From: Haematobia irritans
Lineage: Eukaryota > Arthropoda > Insecta > Diptera > Muscidae
Reading direction: 5' to 3'
Length of the DNA: 64,000 bases
NCBI RefSeq assembly: GCF_050003625.1
Contig: NC_134401.1
Span: forward strand, 89,940,852-90,004,851
Positions 1 through 10,400 of this stretch are shown here, one piece after another. How positions within the stretch are numbered: the first letter of the stretch is position 1; each line of letters starts with the position of its first letter. The notes beneath the pieces are model-generated. The model was not told the origin of the DNA. It was given only the letters and a program-made list of their open reading frames with translations, and did not search any database. The position numbers and the translations under genes are program-made.

Positions 1-66
1 AAAGTGACAGTCGCTTAAATTTCAGACTCACTTAGACTGTTCAGTACATTGTGATCACAATTAAAT
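1..66 (-). repeat. LINE 3' tail fragment (truncated by window edge)
   Basis: Read on the minus strand this matches the last ~65 nt of the non-LTR retrotransposon at 29080-34070 (the segment around gtgagcctgaaat and ggctgccacttt), with several substitutions. It is a diverged 5'-truncated insertion or its edge. The pentamer end would lie just outside the window. Confidence 0.7.
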
Positions 67-194
67 AAAAATATTTATATTTAGGGTCATTTTCATGAAG
101 TCCCATTAGACTTTAACTGCCAGTGAACGGAAAGTAAATTGCAAATTTCTTCTCTCCGATTAATTTTTAACTGAAAATTTTTCAGTTAATCTTT

Positions 195-521
195 AATTCG
201 ATTTTTTATAACTCGCTTTATTCATAGTTTGAGGGGGGTTATTTGAATATTTTTTGTTTCAAATAGGTTAAAAACAGAGTAGGAATTAGTAAAAAAAAAT
301 ATTCAAATTTTGTCGAAAAAACCCCAAAATCCATTCTAGAAAATTGCGAATTTTTGAAAATTTTTAAGTCATGCAAATTCAGTGCAACGGCTGTTGAAAT
401 GGTGGACATTCATCCTATGGCAATTCTATGTTAAATTCATCGCTTCTGTGCCAATTTTACGCCACTTCCGGGTCCAAAAAGAGCATTTTCACTACTTTTA
501 TGGCGATGCTTTGGTGCTGGG
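195..521. repeat. MITE of the CCCAGCAAAAAA family (diverged partial copy)
   Basis: It shares its order of blocks (tttttataactcgc, tgtttcaaataggttaaaaa, aaattgcgaatttttgaaaa, gcaaattcagtgcaacggctg, ending tgctggg) with the better copy at 56728-57267. Its left terminus is not recognisable. The rest of 67-660 holds no gene or structure that I can identify. Confidence 0.55.
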
Positions 522-659
522 TTTCTAACTGGCATAGGCTAGATGACGATGATGATATTTCCATAGTACGGTTTAAAAGTTCGTTAGCTAACGGAGCTTC
601 CTGAAAATGGGGAATAGTGTGCTTTATGTGGCCAAACTAATTTACGTTACGTTATGTTA

Positions 660-938
660 GGTACTGAAAGAGCCAGCAACGTGAAATGGTTAGCATGCCC
701 ACCTAGCGTACGAAGGGTCGTGAGTTCAATCTCTGTCTCCTCTCTCAGTAACGCTGGTGACATTTCTAAGTGTTTCAAAACTTCTCTACGTGCTTTCACT
801 GTAATGTCCCACGTCCCTTGTCATTGAGCTAAACATGGAATGGGGCAGCACCCAACGATAAAAGAGAGTTCACCGCTGAATAGTCCAAGTGTGTTTGAAA
901 TATCGGACTACCACTGTACCAAACCTAACCTAACCTAC
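660..938 (+). repeat. tRNA-derived SINE with LINE-like 3' tail
   Basis: The head is tRNA-like: an A-box-like tggttagcatgcc near 690 and a B-box-like gagttcaatctc near 722. A unique body follows. The last ~65 nt (872-937) resemble the 3' end of the LINE at 34005-34070 and finish in aacctaacctaacc pentamers. Non-autonomous SINEs often share the 3' tail of the LINE whose machinery mobilises them. The tRNA of origin cannot be named because the acceptor stem is degraded. Confidence 0.7.
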
Positions 939-1097
939 AAATTTCTACTTCCACTGACGTAAGAAGTCGAATAGGGAGAATCGTCTATGAAACTAAATCC
1001 ATTGAAAAAATCATAAACGACGTGTACGTTTCAAAACGATCTGTTCATGAAAGTGAATAAACACACATGTGGTGTCAAACGGAGAACTGACGGTGTT

Positions 1098-1475
1098 AAT
1101 TTGCAAAAACTATAGGTGCGAAGTATAATGACTATTGTATAAGCTGTCATGACGTGGAGGAAAAGGAATCAATTAAACGCCTCTTGTGTGAGTGTCCTGC
1201 TTTTTGTGTAAGGCGTAAGCGAATTTTAGGAGCATATAGCTTTAGATTACTGGCTGACCTGGAAAACGTTAACTTAAGCAGTTTGTTAATGTTTTTGGAG
1301 CAGTCTGGTTGGTTCCACAAAAGTAAATAATAGAGAAGGTTCAGTGGTTAAGACTAGAAGTGCCCATATGTAATAGGTACTTTTAGTTAAATGTGGTATC
1401 ACAATGGACTGAATAGACTAAGTGAGCCTGAAATTTAATCGGACTGCCACTTTAACCTAACCTAACCTAACCTAA
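1098..1475 (+). pseudogene. 5'-truncated LINE, C-terminal end of ORF2 plus 3' UTR
   Basis: Near-identical to 33705-34070 of the central LINE from aatttgcaaaaac onward. It carries the codons for the C-terminal cysteine-rich end of ORF2 (CISCHDVEEKES, LLCECPAF), the stop after NKSK, and the 3' UTR ending in four CCTAA-type pentamers. It is a typical abortive target-primed reverse-transcription product and cannot move by itself. Confidence 0.85.
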
Positions 1476-1554
1476 TTTGACAACGATAAAATTACACCAT
1501 GCGTTGTCAAAACAATAACCAACGTTCATTATCTGTCAATGTAATGGTTACGAC

Positions 1555-1632
1555 CTTATATAAAATATATCCGCTATCGTGAATCGAACCTGGATTGTCT
1601 ACCTTAGCACATTGCACCACCGCCTGACTTGC
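1555..1632 (-). repeat. tRNA-like SINE head or tRNA relic
   Basis: The reverse complement reads as a tRNA-like promoter, with an A-box-like ggcggtggtgcaatgtgc and a B box ggttcgattcacg. No cloverleaf with a paired acceptor stem is evident, so this is called a SINE/tRNA relic and not a tRNA gene. The remainder of 1476-1939 lies inside the presumed large intron of gene A and shows nothing else. Confidence 0.45.
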
Positions 1633-1939
1633 CATAAGAACGTCTAACGAATATTTTATGGCTTTTTCATGGCCAAAGAAAACCGAAAGCCGTTCATGAA
1701 ATCGTGAACGCACACGGACGAAATTGTGAACATTCCGTGTGAACTGTTAACATGTGATTTGATCGCTAACGTTTCCGTTTCATTTTGTTACCGTCCGTTC
1801 ACGATTTTGGAACCCTTTCTGTGCAATTGCACCGCGGTAGCTTCACCGAGCTAAAATTTATTTTCAACGAATTACGATTACCTTCCCGCAAAGCCTATAC
1901 TATTGTTAACTGGGCTAATTTTTACCACAACAAACTTAC

Positions 1940-2661
1940 AAGATAATTTTGTTTAGTAATGCCTGATGGGAGCACGTCACTGCTTTCGGAGTACCCGTTG
2001 TTCCGGAGGAGCATAAAATCAGTGCCGTCTCGGAACCATTTAGTTTGGAACAAGGAAACTGAGAAATAGCCCAAGCCTCTTCCTTAGATTCCAACAAGTC
2101 ATTGATAGTGGTCACACCTTCCACCTTACCAGTCATAATGACAATTTTAGCATGCAATTCCAGGTGATTACTGACCGCTAAAGCTTCTTTATAGTTCTCG
2201 GCATCACAAAAAATCAATTTCGGACGAGTAGTTTTAAAAATAGGAACAACAGTATCTGCAAATAGGGTATTTTAGAAATTTATTTTGGCCAACTCCTTCC
2301 ATTTACCTTTCCCAAAGCCATAAAAGGCACTACTCACTGGTGTACCACATAAAAATGAGGCCATCATTACTGTGGCCACATGCTCTGAATGCTGGACATA
2401 GAGGCCAATAACATCGTGACATTTCATTTCCAATTCTCTCAGAATATTCCTTGCCAGCGCCTTTGAGTTATCCAGAAATTCTTGAGCTGTCATCTCGCTT
2501 CCATTCGAATCCATAATTTGTATCACTTTTTGAGGAGTTTTTTGCAATTGATTCACAATTGCCGTGCCCAATGTCATTTCACTGCCATAGGGATCTTTGA
2601 CAATAGGACCAGACCATACCTTTTCCTCTGGATCATAAGAAGCTTCCACAAGTATCTCCAT
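1940..2661 (-). CDS. Acyl-CoA synthetase / 4CL-like (luciferase-like) gene A, N-terminal half, exons 1-2
   Basis: AMP-forming acyl-CoA ligases activate a carboxylate with ATP to an acyl-adenylate and pass it to CoA. Exon 1 is 2661-2307, starting at an ATG (MEILVEASYD). Intron 1 is 51 bp (GT at 2306, AG at 2256). Exon 2 is 2255-1940 and ends at a GTAAGT donor with two bases of a codon. Together they give ~223 residues including the P-loop-like ATP motif SSGTTGTPKA. Frames are open and no damage is seen. Compared with paralogue B, the exon carrying YWASG to the catalytic lysine (~335 aa) is missing. Nothing like it occurs at 1-1930, so it either lies left of the window or is lost. The P-loop glycine after PK is Ala here. 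The substrate cannot be told from sequence. Confidence 0.85.
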
Positions 2662-2798
2662 TCTGAACTGCTGCTTTTAGGTGCTGTAATTAAACTAAAG
2701 AGCAGCCAAATAATTTCTTCAACAGCCAAATATCAATTGACTTTGACCCACATTTGAAAACACGTTGTTTTGGTTATGCCAAAAGTAAAGCTGCACAA

Positions 2799-2822
2799 TT
2801 ATCAACGATAAGCTTCATTATC
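2799..2822. promoter_or_regulatory. Cluster of three GATA-type motifs upstream of gene A
   Basis: TTATC at 2799, GATAA at 2807 and TTATC at 2818 lie within 24 bp, about 140-160 bp upstream of the gene A ATG. GATA factors drive gut and Malpighian-tubule genes in flies. Any role here is inference from motif density only. Confidence 0.3.
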
Positions 2823-2879
2823 TAGCTGTTTAATTTTAATCGCTATATTCGAAAATAAACTACTGTTCTAATTTAATAT

Positions 2880-3050
2880 CCCAGCAAACAAAAATTGAAA
2901 TTTGTCTAAATCACTTTCGTTGCACTGAAATTGCCTCATTTTTTAAGGTGGAATCCGAATTCGGTCTTCTGGGTGTGATTTAGAAAAGTTTGTGATATTT
3001 TGCCAAGTAAATAATTTGTTTAATATTTTAACGCTTGTCTGAAACATTTT
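2880..3050. repeat. Degenerate CCCAGCAAA-type MITE remnant
   Basis: It begins cccagcaaacaaa and contains gttgcactgaaattgcc followed by an aaggtggaatccgaattc block, as in the MITE copies at 49441 and 56728, but is heavily rearranged. It sits between the gene A upstream region and an A-type element. Confidence 0.4.
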
Positions 3051-3051
3051 C

Positions 3052-4267
3052 AACAAGTAAGGAAAGTCTAAAGTCGGGCGGGGCCGGCTATATTATACCC
3101 TGCACCACTATGTAGATCTAAATTTTCGATACCATATCACATCCGTCAAATGTGTTGGGGCTATATATAAAGGTTTGTCCCAAATACATACATTTAAATA
3201 TCACTCGATCTGGACAGAATTTGATAGACTTCTACAAAATCTATAGACTCAAAATTTAAGTCGGCTAATGCACTAGGGTGGAACACAATGTTAGTAAAAA
3301 AATATGGGAAACATTTAAATCTGGAGCAATTTTAAGAAAACTTCCCAAAAGTTTATTTATGATTTATCGCTCGATATATATGCATTAGAAGTTTAGGAAA
3401 ATTAGAGTCATTTTTACAACTTTTCGACTAAGCAGTGGCGATTTTACAAGGAAAATGTTGGTATTTTGACCATTTTTGTCGAAATCAGAAAAACATATAT
3501 ATGGGAGCTATATCTAAATCTGAACCGATTTCAACCAAATTTGCCACGCATAGCTACAATGCTAATTCTACTCCCTGTGTAAAATTTCAACTAAATCGGA
3601 GTTAAAAATTGGCCTCTACGGTCATATGAGTGTAAATCGGGCGAAAGCTATATATGGGAGATATATCTAAATCTGAACCGATTTCAACCAAATTTGGCAC
3701 GCATAGCTACAATGCTAATTCTACTCCCTGTGCAAAATGTCAACTAAATCGGAGCAAAAAATTGGCCTCTGTGGTCATATGAGTGTAAATCGGGCGAAAG
3801 CTATATATGGGAGCTATATCTAAATCTGAACCGATTTGGCTGATATTTTGCAAGTTTTTCGAGACTCATAAAATATTCGGATGTACGGAACTTGAGGAAG
3901 ATCGGTTGATATACACGCCAATTATGACCAGATCGGTGAAAAATGTATATGGCAGCTATATCTAAATCTGAACCGTTTTTTCCAAAATCAATAGGGATCG
4001 TCTTTGAGCCGAAACAGGACCCTATACCAAATTTTAGGACAATCGGACTAAAACTGCGAGCTGTACTTTGCACACAAAAATACATCAACAGACAGACAGA
4101 CAGACAGACGGACAGACAGACAGACGGACATCGCTAAATCGACTCAGAATTTAATTCTAAGACGATCGGTATACTAAACGATGGGTCTCAGACTTTTCCT
4201 TCTTGGCGTTACATACAAATGCACAAACTTATTATACCCTGTACCACAGTAGTGGTGAAGGGTATAA
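3052..4267 (+). mobile_element. A-type DINE-like repeat element (complete)
   Basis: The head aacaagtaaggaaagtc and gtcgggcggggccg is followed by tataccctgcaccact, then monomers of about 153 bp carrying gggagctatatctaaatctgaaccg. A CAGA/GACA microsatellite lies at 4088-4131, and the tail is taccacagtagtggtgaagg-gtata. The tail motif and the ccctgcacc motif near the head form a subterminal inverted pair. No coding capacity. Called Helitron/DINE-1-like because of this architecture (inference). The ORF in it is a product of the repeat. Confidence 0.75.
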
Positions 4268-5330
4268 AAATTGGCAATTTTTATATCCTGCGCCACATCA
4301 AGAAGGCGACGAGATAGATACATGGTGTCTTTGTCAATAATACTCAGGGTGGGTCCCTGAGTCGATCTAGCCATGTCCGTCCGTCTGTCTGTGAACACAT
4401 TTTTGTGATTAAATTCTAGGTCACAGTTTTATTCTAATCGACATCAAATTTGGTACAAGTTTCTGTTTTGGGTCAGAATAGGACCCTATTGATTTTGGAA
4501 GAAATCGCTTTAGATTTAGATATAGCTCCCATATATATCTTTCGCCCGATGTGGACTAATATGGGCTCAGAAGCCAGAATTTTACCCTAATTTGCTTAAA
4601 ATTTTGCACAAGAAGCACAATTAGTACTATAGTCAAGTTTGCCAAATTTGATTGAAATCGGTTCAGATTTAGATATAGCTCCCATATATATCTTTCGCCC
4701 GATATGGACTAATATGGGCTCTGCTTGAATATTTGCACTAGGAGTACAATTAGTAGTGTAGTCAAGTGTGCTATATTTTATTGAAATCGGGTCAGATTTA
4801 GATATAGCTCCAATATATATTTTTCGCCCGAATTGCACTAATATGACCCCAGTGGCCAAAGTTGTACTCTAATTGACGTGAAATTTTGTACAGTGAGTAG
4901 AATTTACATTCTAACTATGTTTGCTAAATTTGGTTTAAATCTGTTCAGATTTAGATATAGCTCACAGGCAGATATATATGTCACACGATTTATATAACCA
5001 CAGAGGTCAAGGTTGTAATCCGATTTACGTGAAATTTTGCACAGGGAGTAGAATTAACATAGTAACTGTGCATGTCAAATTTGTTTGAAATAGGTTCAGA
5101 TTTCGATATAGCTTCCATATATATGTTTTTACGATTTGGGTAAAAATTTCCAAAATACCAACATTTTCCTGATAAAATCGCCACTGCTAATTCGAAAACT
5201 CCAATTTGCCTATACTTCTAATACATATCTATCGACCGATAAATCATAAATACACTTTTGCGAACTTGCCTTAAAATTGGTTCAGATCTAAATGTTTCCC
5301 ACCACCATAGAATGGTGACGGGGGTATAAT
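4268..5330 (-). mobile_element. A-type-like repeat element, inverted and diverged
   Basis: On the minus strand it has the same order as the previous element: 153-bp-like monomers with cccatatatctttcgcccgat in the forward strand, and a GACA-like cgtccgtctgtctgtg stretch at 4378-4392. It lies tail-to-tail with the preceding element, making an inverted pair around 4267. The head is lost near 5300. Confidence 0.6.
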
Positions 5331-6167
5331 AAGTTCGTCATTCCATTTGTAACACATCGAAGTATCGATTTCCGACCATATAAAGTATACATTCTTGATC
5401 AGGGAGAAATTCTAAGAAGATATAACCATGTCCGTCTGTCTGTCTGTTGTAATGACGCTACAGACTTCAATAATGAAGCAATCGTGCTGAAATTTTGCAC
5501 AAACTCGTCTTTTGTTTGCACGCAGGTCAAGTTCGAAGATGGGCTATATCGGTCAAGGTTTTGATATAGTCCTCATATAAACCGACCTCCCGATTTGGAG
5601 TCTTGGGCTTATAGAAACTGTAATTTTTATCCAATTTACGTGAAATTGGAAATCTAGAGTATTTTAGGACCATAAAGAGGTGTGCCAAAAATGGTGAGTA
5701 TCGGCCCATGTTTTGGTTAGCCCCCGTATAGAACGGTCTCCTGATTTTACTTCCTGGGCTTATAGAGTCAGTAGTTTTTATCCAATTTATCTGAAAGTGG
5801 AAATCTAAAGGTATTTTAGAACCATAAAGAGGTGCGTCAAAAATGATGATTATCGGTCCATGTTTTGGTCAGCCCCCGTATCGAACGGTCTCCTGATTTT
5901 ACTTCTTGGGCTTATAGAATCCGTAGTTTTTATCCAATTTACTTGAAATTGGAAATCTAGGGGTATTTTAAAACCATAAAGAGTTGCGTCAAAAATGGTG
6001 AGTATCGGTCCATGTTTTGGTATCGCCCCCATATAGACCGATCTCCCGATTTTACTTCTTTAGAAACCGTATTTCTTATCCAATTTGTCTCATATTGAAA
6101 TCTGAAGGTACTTTAGGACCATAAAAAGGTATGCCGAAAATTGTGAGTATCGGTCCATGTTTTGAGG
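5301..6167 (-). mobile_element. C-type DINE-1-like element with 153-bp monomers
   Basis: The tail end (5305-5455) carries ccaccatagaatggtgacgg, gaccatataaagtataca, ttcttgatcagg and catgtccgtctgtctgtc. These blocks and their order resemble, from memory, the 3' part of Drosophila INE-1/DINE-1. The interior repeats a unit with tgttttggtcagcccccgta at 5719, 5871 and about 6024, a spacing of 152-153 bp. No intact gene. Confidence 0.6.
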
Positions 6168-7342
6168 TATATTAACTTTGTCATTCCTTTGTAACACATC
6201 GAAATATTGCTCTAAGACCCCATAAAATATATATTCTGGGTCGTGATGAAATTCTGAGTCGATCTAAGCATGTCCGTCCGTCCGTCTGTTGAAATCGCGC
6301 TAACTTCCGAACGAAACAAGCTACCGACTTGAAACTTGGCACAAGTAGTTGTTATTGATGTAGGTCGGATAGTATTGCAAATGGGCCATATCGGTCCACT
6401 TTTACGTATAGCCCCCATATAAACGGACCCTTGGCTTGCGAATCCTCTAAGAGAAGCAAATTTCATCCGATTCGGCTGAAATCTGGTACATGGTTTTAGA
6501 ATATGGTCTTTAACAGCCATGCAAAAATTGGTTCACATCGGTCCATAATTATATATAGCCCCCATATAAACCGATACCCCGATTTGGCTTGCGGAGCCTC
6601 TAAGAGAAGCAAATTTCATCCAATCCGACTGAAATTTGGTACATGGTGTTAGTATATGGTATCTAATGACCATGCTAAAATTGGTCCACATCGGTCCATA
6701 ATTATATATAGCCCCCACATAAACCGATCCCCAGATTTGACCTCTTGTGCCTTTTGGAGAAGCAAAATTCATCCGATCTGGTTGAAATTTGGTACGTGGG
6801 GGTAGTATATGATATTTAACAACAATGCCAAAAGTGGTCCGTATCAGTCCATAATCATATATAGCCCTCATATAAACCGTTCCCGAAATTTGGTTTTGGA
6901 GCCTCTTGGAGGAGCAAATTTCATTCGAGTTGAAATTTGGTACATTGTGCTAGTATATGGCCGTTAACAACAATGCCTAACTAGGTCCATATCGATCTAT
7001 AGTTATATATAGCCCTCATATAAATCGATCCCCAATCACACAAAAATTGGTCCATATCAAGTTCATAATTCTATATAGCCCCATATAAGCGACCCCCATG
7101 TTTCAATCTCCATGTCGATTCGTAATTATTTGTAGACTTACCTAGACATAACATTTTTGTCTAATATATACCATGTATGGACTAACTCACAATTTAGAAA
7201 ACGATGTTAAGAAGTTTTAAGATACCACAACCCAAGTAATTCGATTGTGGATGACAGTCTTTCGTAGAAGTTTCTACCCAATCCATGGTGGAGGGTACAT
7301 AAGATTCGGCCTGGGCGAACTTACGGCCGTATATACTTGTTT
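6168..7342 (-). mobile_element. B-type DINE-like element, inverted, no satellite block
   Basis: The head is at 7296-7342 (tacggccgtatatacttg in forward reading) and the tail near 6170-6290 (attccgt-like, gaccccataaaatatatatt, catgtccgtccgtccg). The interior is built of 153-bp monomers with tatagcccccatataaaccg. This copy lacks the 29-bp AT-rich satellite found in other B-type copies. Confidence 0.7.
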
Positions 7343-7392
7343 ACATATGTAATTAACCATAATAATTTAATAATTGTTTAATAGCTAAATAA

Positions 7393-7398
7393 TTTATT
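7393..7398 (-). terminator. Candidate polyadenylation signal of gene B
   Basis: AATAAA on the minus strand, 17-22 nt downstream of the gene B stop codon (7417-7415). A second AATAAA overlaps the stop region at 7414-7419. The next element downstream starts at 7342, so the 3' UTR must be short. Confidence 0.45.
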
Positions 7399-7414
7399 TT
7401 AGAGATTCTAAAGT

Positions 7415-10400
7415 TTATTTAAGATAACCAGCGTCACTTTTCTCTTTGGTTTCAAGGATCATGGAAGCAACCTTCTGTCTTTGTACTTTTCCGGAGCCAG
7501 TTTTTGGTAAATAATCCACAAAATATACACCTCCACGTAGATGAAATGTGGCATCCAAATTTTCTTGAGCAAATGCATGCACCATATCTTCATCAAGTTT
7601 TCGGCCGTCCTCATTGGATGTCTTAACTATGGCACAAGCTGTTCGATTACCTGCAATCATGTCGGGAATTGGAAAAACACAGACTTCAGCAATTGCTGGC
7701 ATGCGAAGCAGCACATCCTCTATAGGTTGAGGGCATATCTGAAAATTGTTCCATTTGAACATTTCCTTTTCACGACCTACAACATGCAGAAAGCCCCTCT
7801 CATCAAAATGGCCAATATCGCCGGAACAAAACCATTCGCCTTTTACAGATTTAGCCGTAGTTTCAGGATTATTGTAATAACCTTTCCAATGATAGGGAGT
7901 GGAAACCCAAATTTCCCCAGATTGATTGGGTCCCAACCTCTGGCCATCTTTGTTGACAATACAACTTTTTTTATTTGGCCATATCTTGCCTTCGGTCAAA
8001 GGTTCAAAATCATAAGGTGGGCCGCCATTGATTGTCAATCCACCTGAAATTTCTGACATTCCATAAATAACCGAAAATCCTGGCCGTTCAGTGTTATCCG
8101 AGAGTATATCGAAAAATTTTTCTTGTACCGGTTGTGGAACTTTAGCTCCACCACAGAGCATTGTGTGAATTGATTTCAAGGCTGTACGAATTTCATCCTT
8201 ATCGCGGTTCAAGACTATTTCGGCTGCCTGATTGCCACTGCACAGGATGTGGGTAACTTGATAATGTTCTACAAGATGGAGAAAATATTCTGGACTAAAG
8301 GGTTGATCAGGTACAATACGAAGACTGGAATTCAATAAGGCCGAGATCAAATTCAAAAGTCCTGACGCCCAGTACATTGTACTAAAGCAAAGCAAAACCG
8401 AATCGCAAGTATTCGTGAGGCTATAAAGAGAGAAAAGAGCAAATTAAAATTAAGATAAAAGGTTTATACTTTAATGGCTAACCACCCAGGAAAAAAATTG
8501 TAAGTTCTTCCAAAGGCACAACTTTAAAAGCACTTCCCGAAGATCCACTCCCAGTAATGTTCATTATTTTAACTACCCAGGAAGTTCTTTTAATTCAATT
8601 TTTTATAATTTGGTTTTTTTCATACTTTTAATGGATAATTTTAACTTTGTTTCAAATAGGTTAAAAACAGAGTAAGAATTCATAAAATGGTACAAATCAT
8701 TTAATTTTTGCCGACAAAAATGGTAAATCCAATCTGAAAAACTGTGAGTTTTTGAAAATATTTGAGGTCAAACGTTTCCGACAAGCGTTAGAATCCATTA
8801 AAAATTATAAAAAATTATATAAATTATTTATTTGACAAAATATCACAAATTTTTTTAATTTGCATCCAAAATATAGAATAACAATATTGAGTGGTTGAGT
8901 TCATAAAATGGGCAATATATCGGTTTCACAAAAAACAAAAAACAAGTAAGTAAAGTCTAAAGTCGGGTGGGCCGACTATATTATACCCTTCACCCCTATG
9001 TAGGCCAAAAATTGTGTTACCATTTCAACTACTTCACATTTGCTGGAAGCTATATAAAGGAGACAATTTTTTTACTTCTACAAAATCTCTAGAATTAAAA
9101 TTTAAATCGGCTAACGCTATCCAGTTAATTGTAGGAAACTTCCATTGAAAATGGGTCTAAAATGTGTAACAGTCTACCATATTTCCCCAACTCTGGTGTA
9201 CGTATATATGGGAGCTATATATAATCTGAACCGATTTGACATGTATAGTTAGAATAATAATATAACTTTGGGCCCCCTGGTCATATGAGTGCAAATCGGA
9301 CGGAAGATATATATGGGAGTCATATCTAAATCTGAACCGTTTTCAACCAAATTTGGCACAATTACCTATACTACTAAACGTACTCCTTGTGCGAAATTTG
9401 AAGCAAATCACGGCAAAACCCTGGATTTTGAGGCCATATAAGTTCAAATCGGACGAAAGATATATATGGGAGTTATATCTAAATCGTTAAAAGGAAGTAA
9501 ATTTGAAGTAAGTCAGGGCAAAACTCTGGTTTTTGAGACCATATAAGTCCAAATCGGGCGAAAGATATATATGTGAGCTATATCTAAATCTGAACCGATT
9601 TTAACAAAATTTGACACACTTAACGATACTATTAAACGTACCCCTTGTACAAAACTTGAAACAAATCACGTCAAAACTCTGGCTTTTGTGGCCATATAAG
9701 TTCAAATCGGACGAAAGATATATATGGGAGCTATATCTAAATTTGAACCGATTTCAATCAAATTTACCAAGCATTGGTAGAATGTCAATTCTACTCTCTG
9801 TGCAAAATTTCACGAAGATCGGTAGTAAACTTTGGCCTCTGTGGTCATATGAGTCTAAATCGGACGAAAGATATATATGGGAGCTATATCTAAATCTGAA
9901 CCGATTTGGCTGATATTTTGCAAGATTTTTGAGATTCATAAAATATTTGGATGTACGGTATTTCAAGAAAATCGGTTGTGAAACACGCTAACTATGACCA
10001 AATCGGGGATAAATATATATGACAGGTATATCTAAATCTGAAACGATTTTTTCCAAAACCAATAGCGATTGTCTCTGTCCCAAGAAACGGTCCAATGCCA
10101 AATTTGAGGACGATCGGACTTAAATTGCGAGCTGTACTTTGTGCACAAAATTACATATACAGACAGACGGACGGACAGACAGACAGACGGACATCGCCAA
10201 ATCGACTCAGAATTTAATTCTGAGCCGATCCGTATACTAAAAGGTTGGTCTATGATTACTCCTTCTTGGCGTCACATACAAAAAAACAAACTTATTATAC
10301 CCTGTACCACAGTAGTGGTGAAGGGTATAACAAATGACCAATGAACCACACTTGAACCTTCCGAAAAAAGGTTTTGTATGATAGCCGGCTTATGCCGAAA

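Noticed and set aside
1555..1632. Functional tRNA gene (also considered at 660, 35152 and 35362)
   Set aside because: A and B boxes are present but no paired acceptor stem or sensible anticodon arm; A-rich or LINE-like tails point to SINEs.
4088..4131. CAGA/GACA microsatellites as independent loci
   Set aside because: They are a constant module near the tail of A- and B-type elements, so they are described with those elements.
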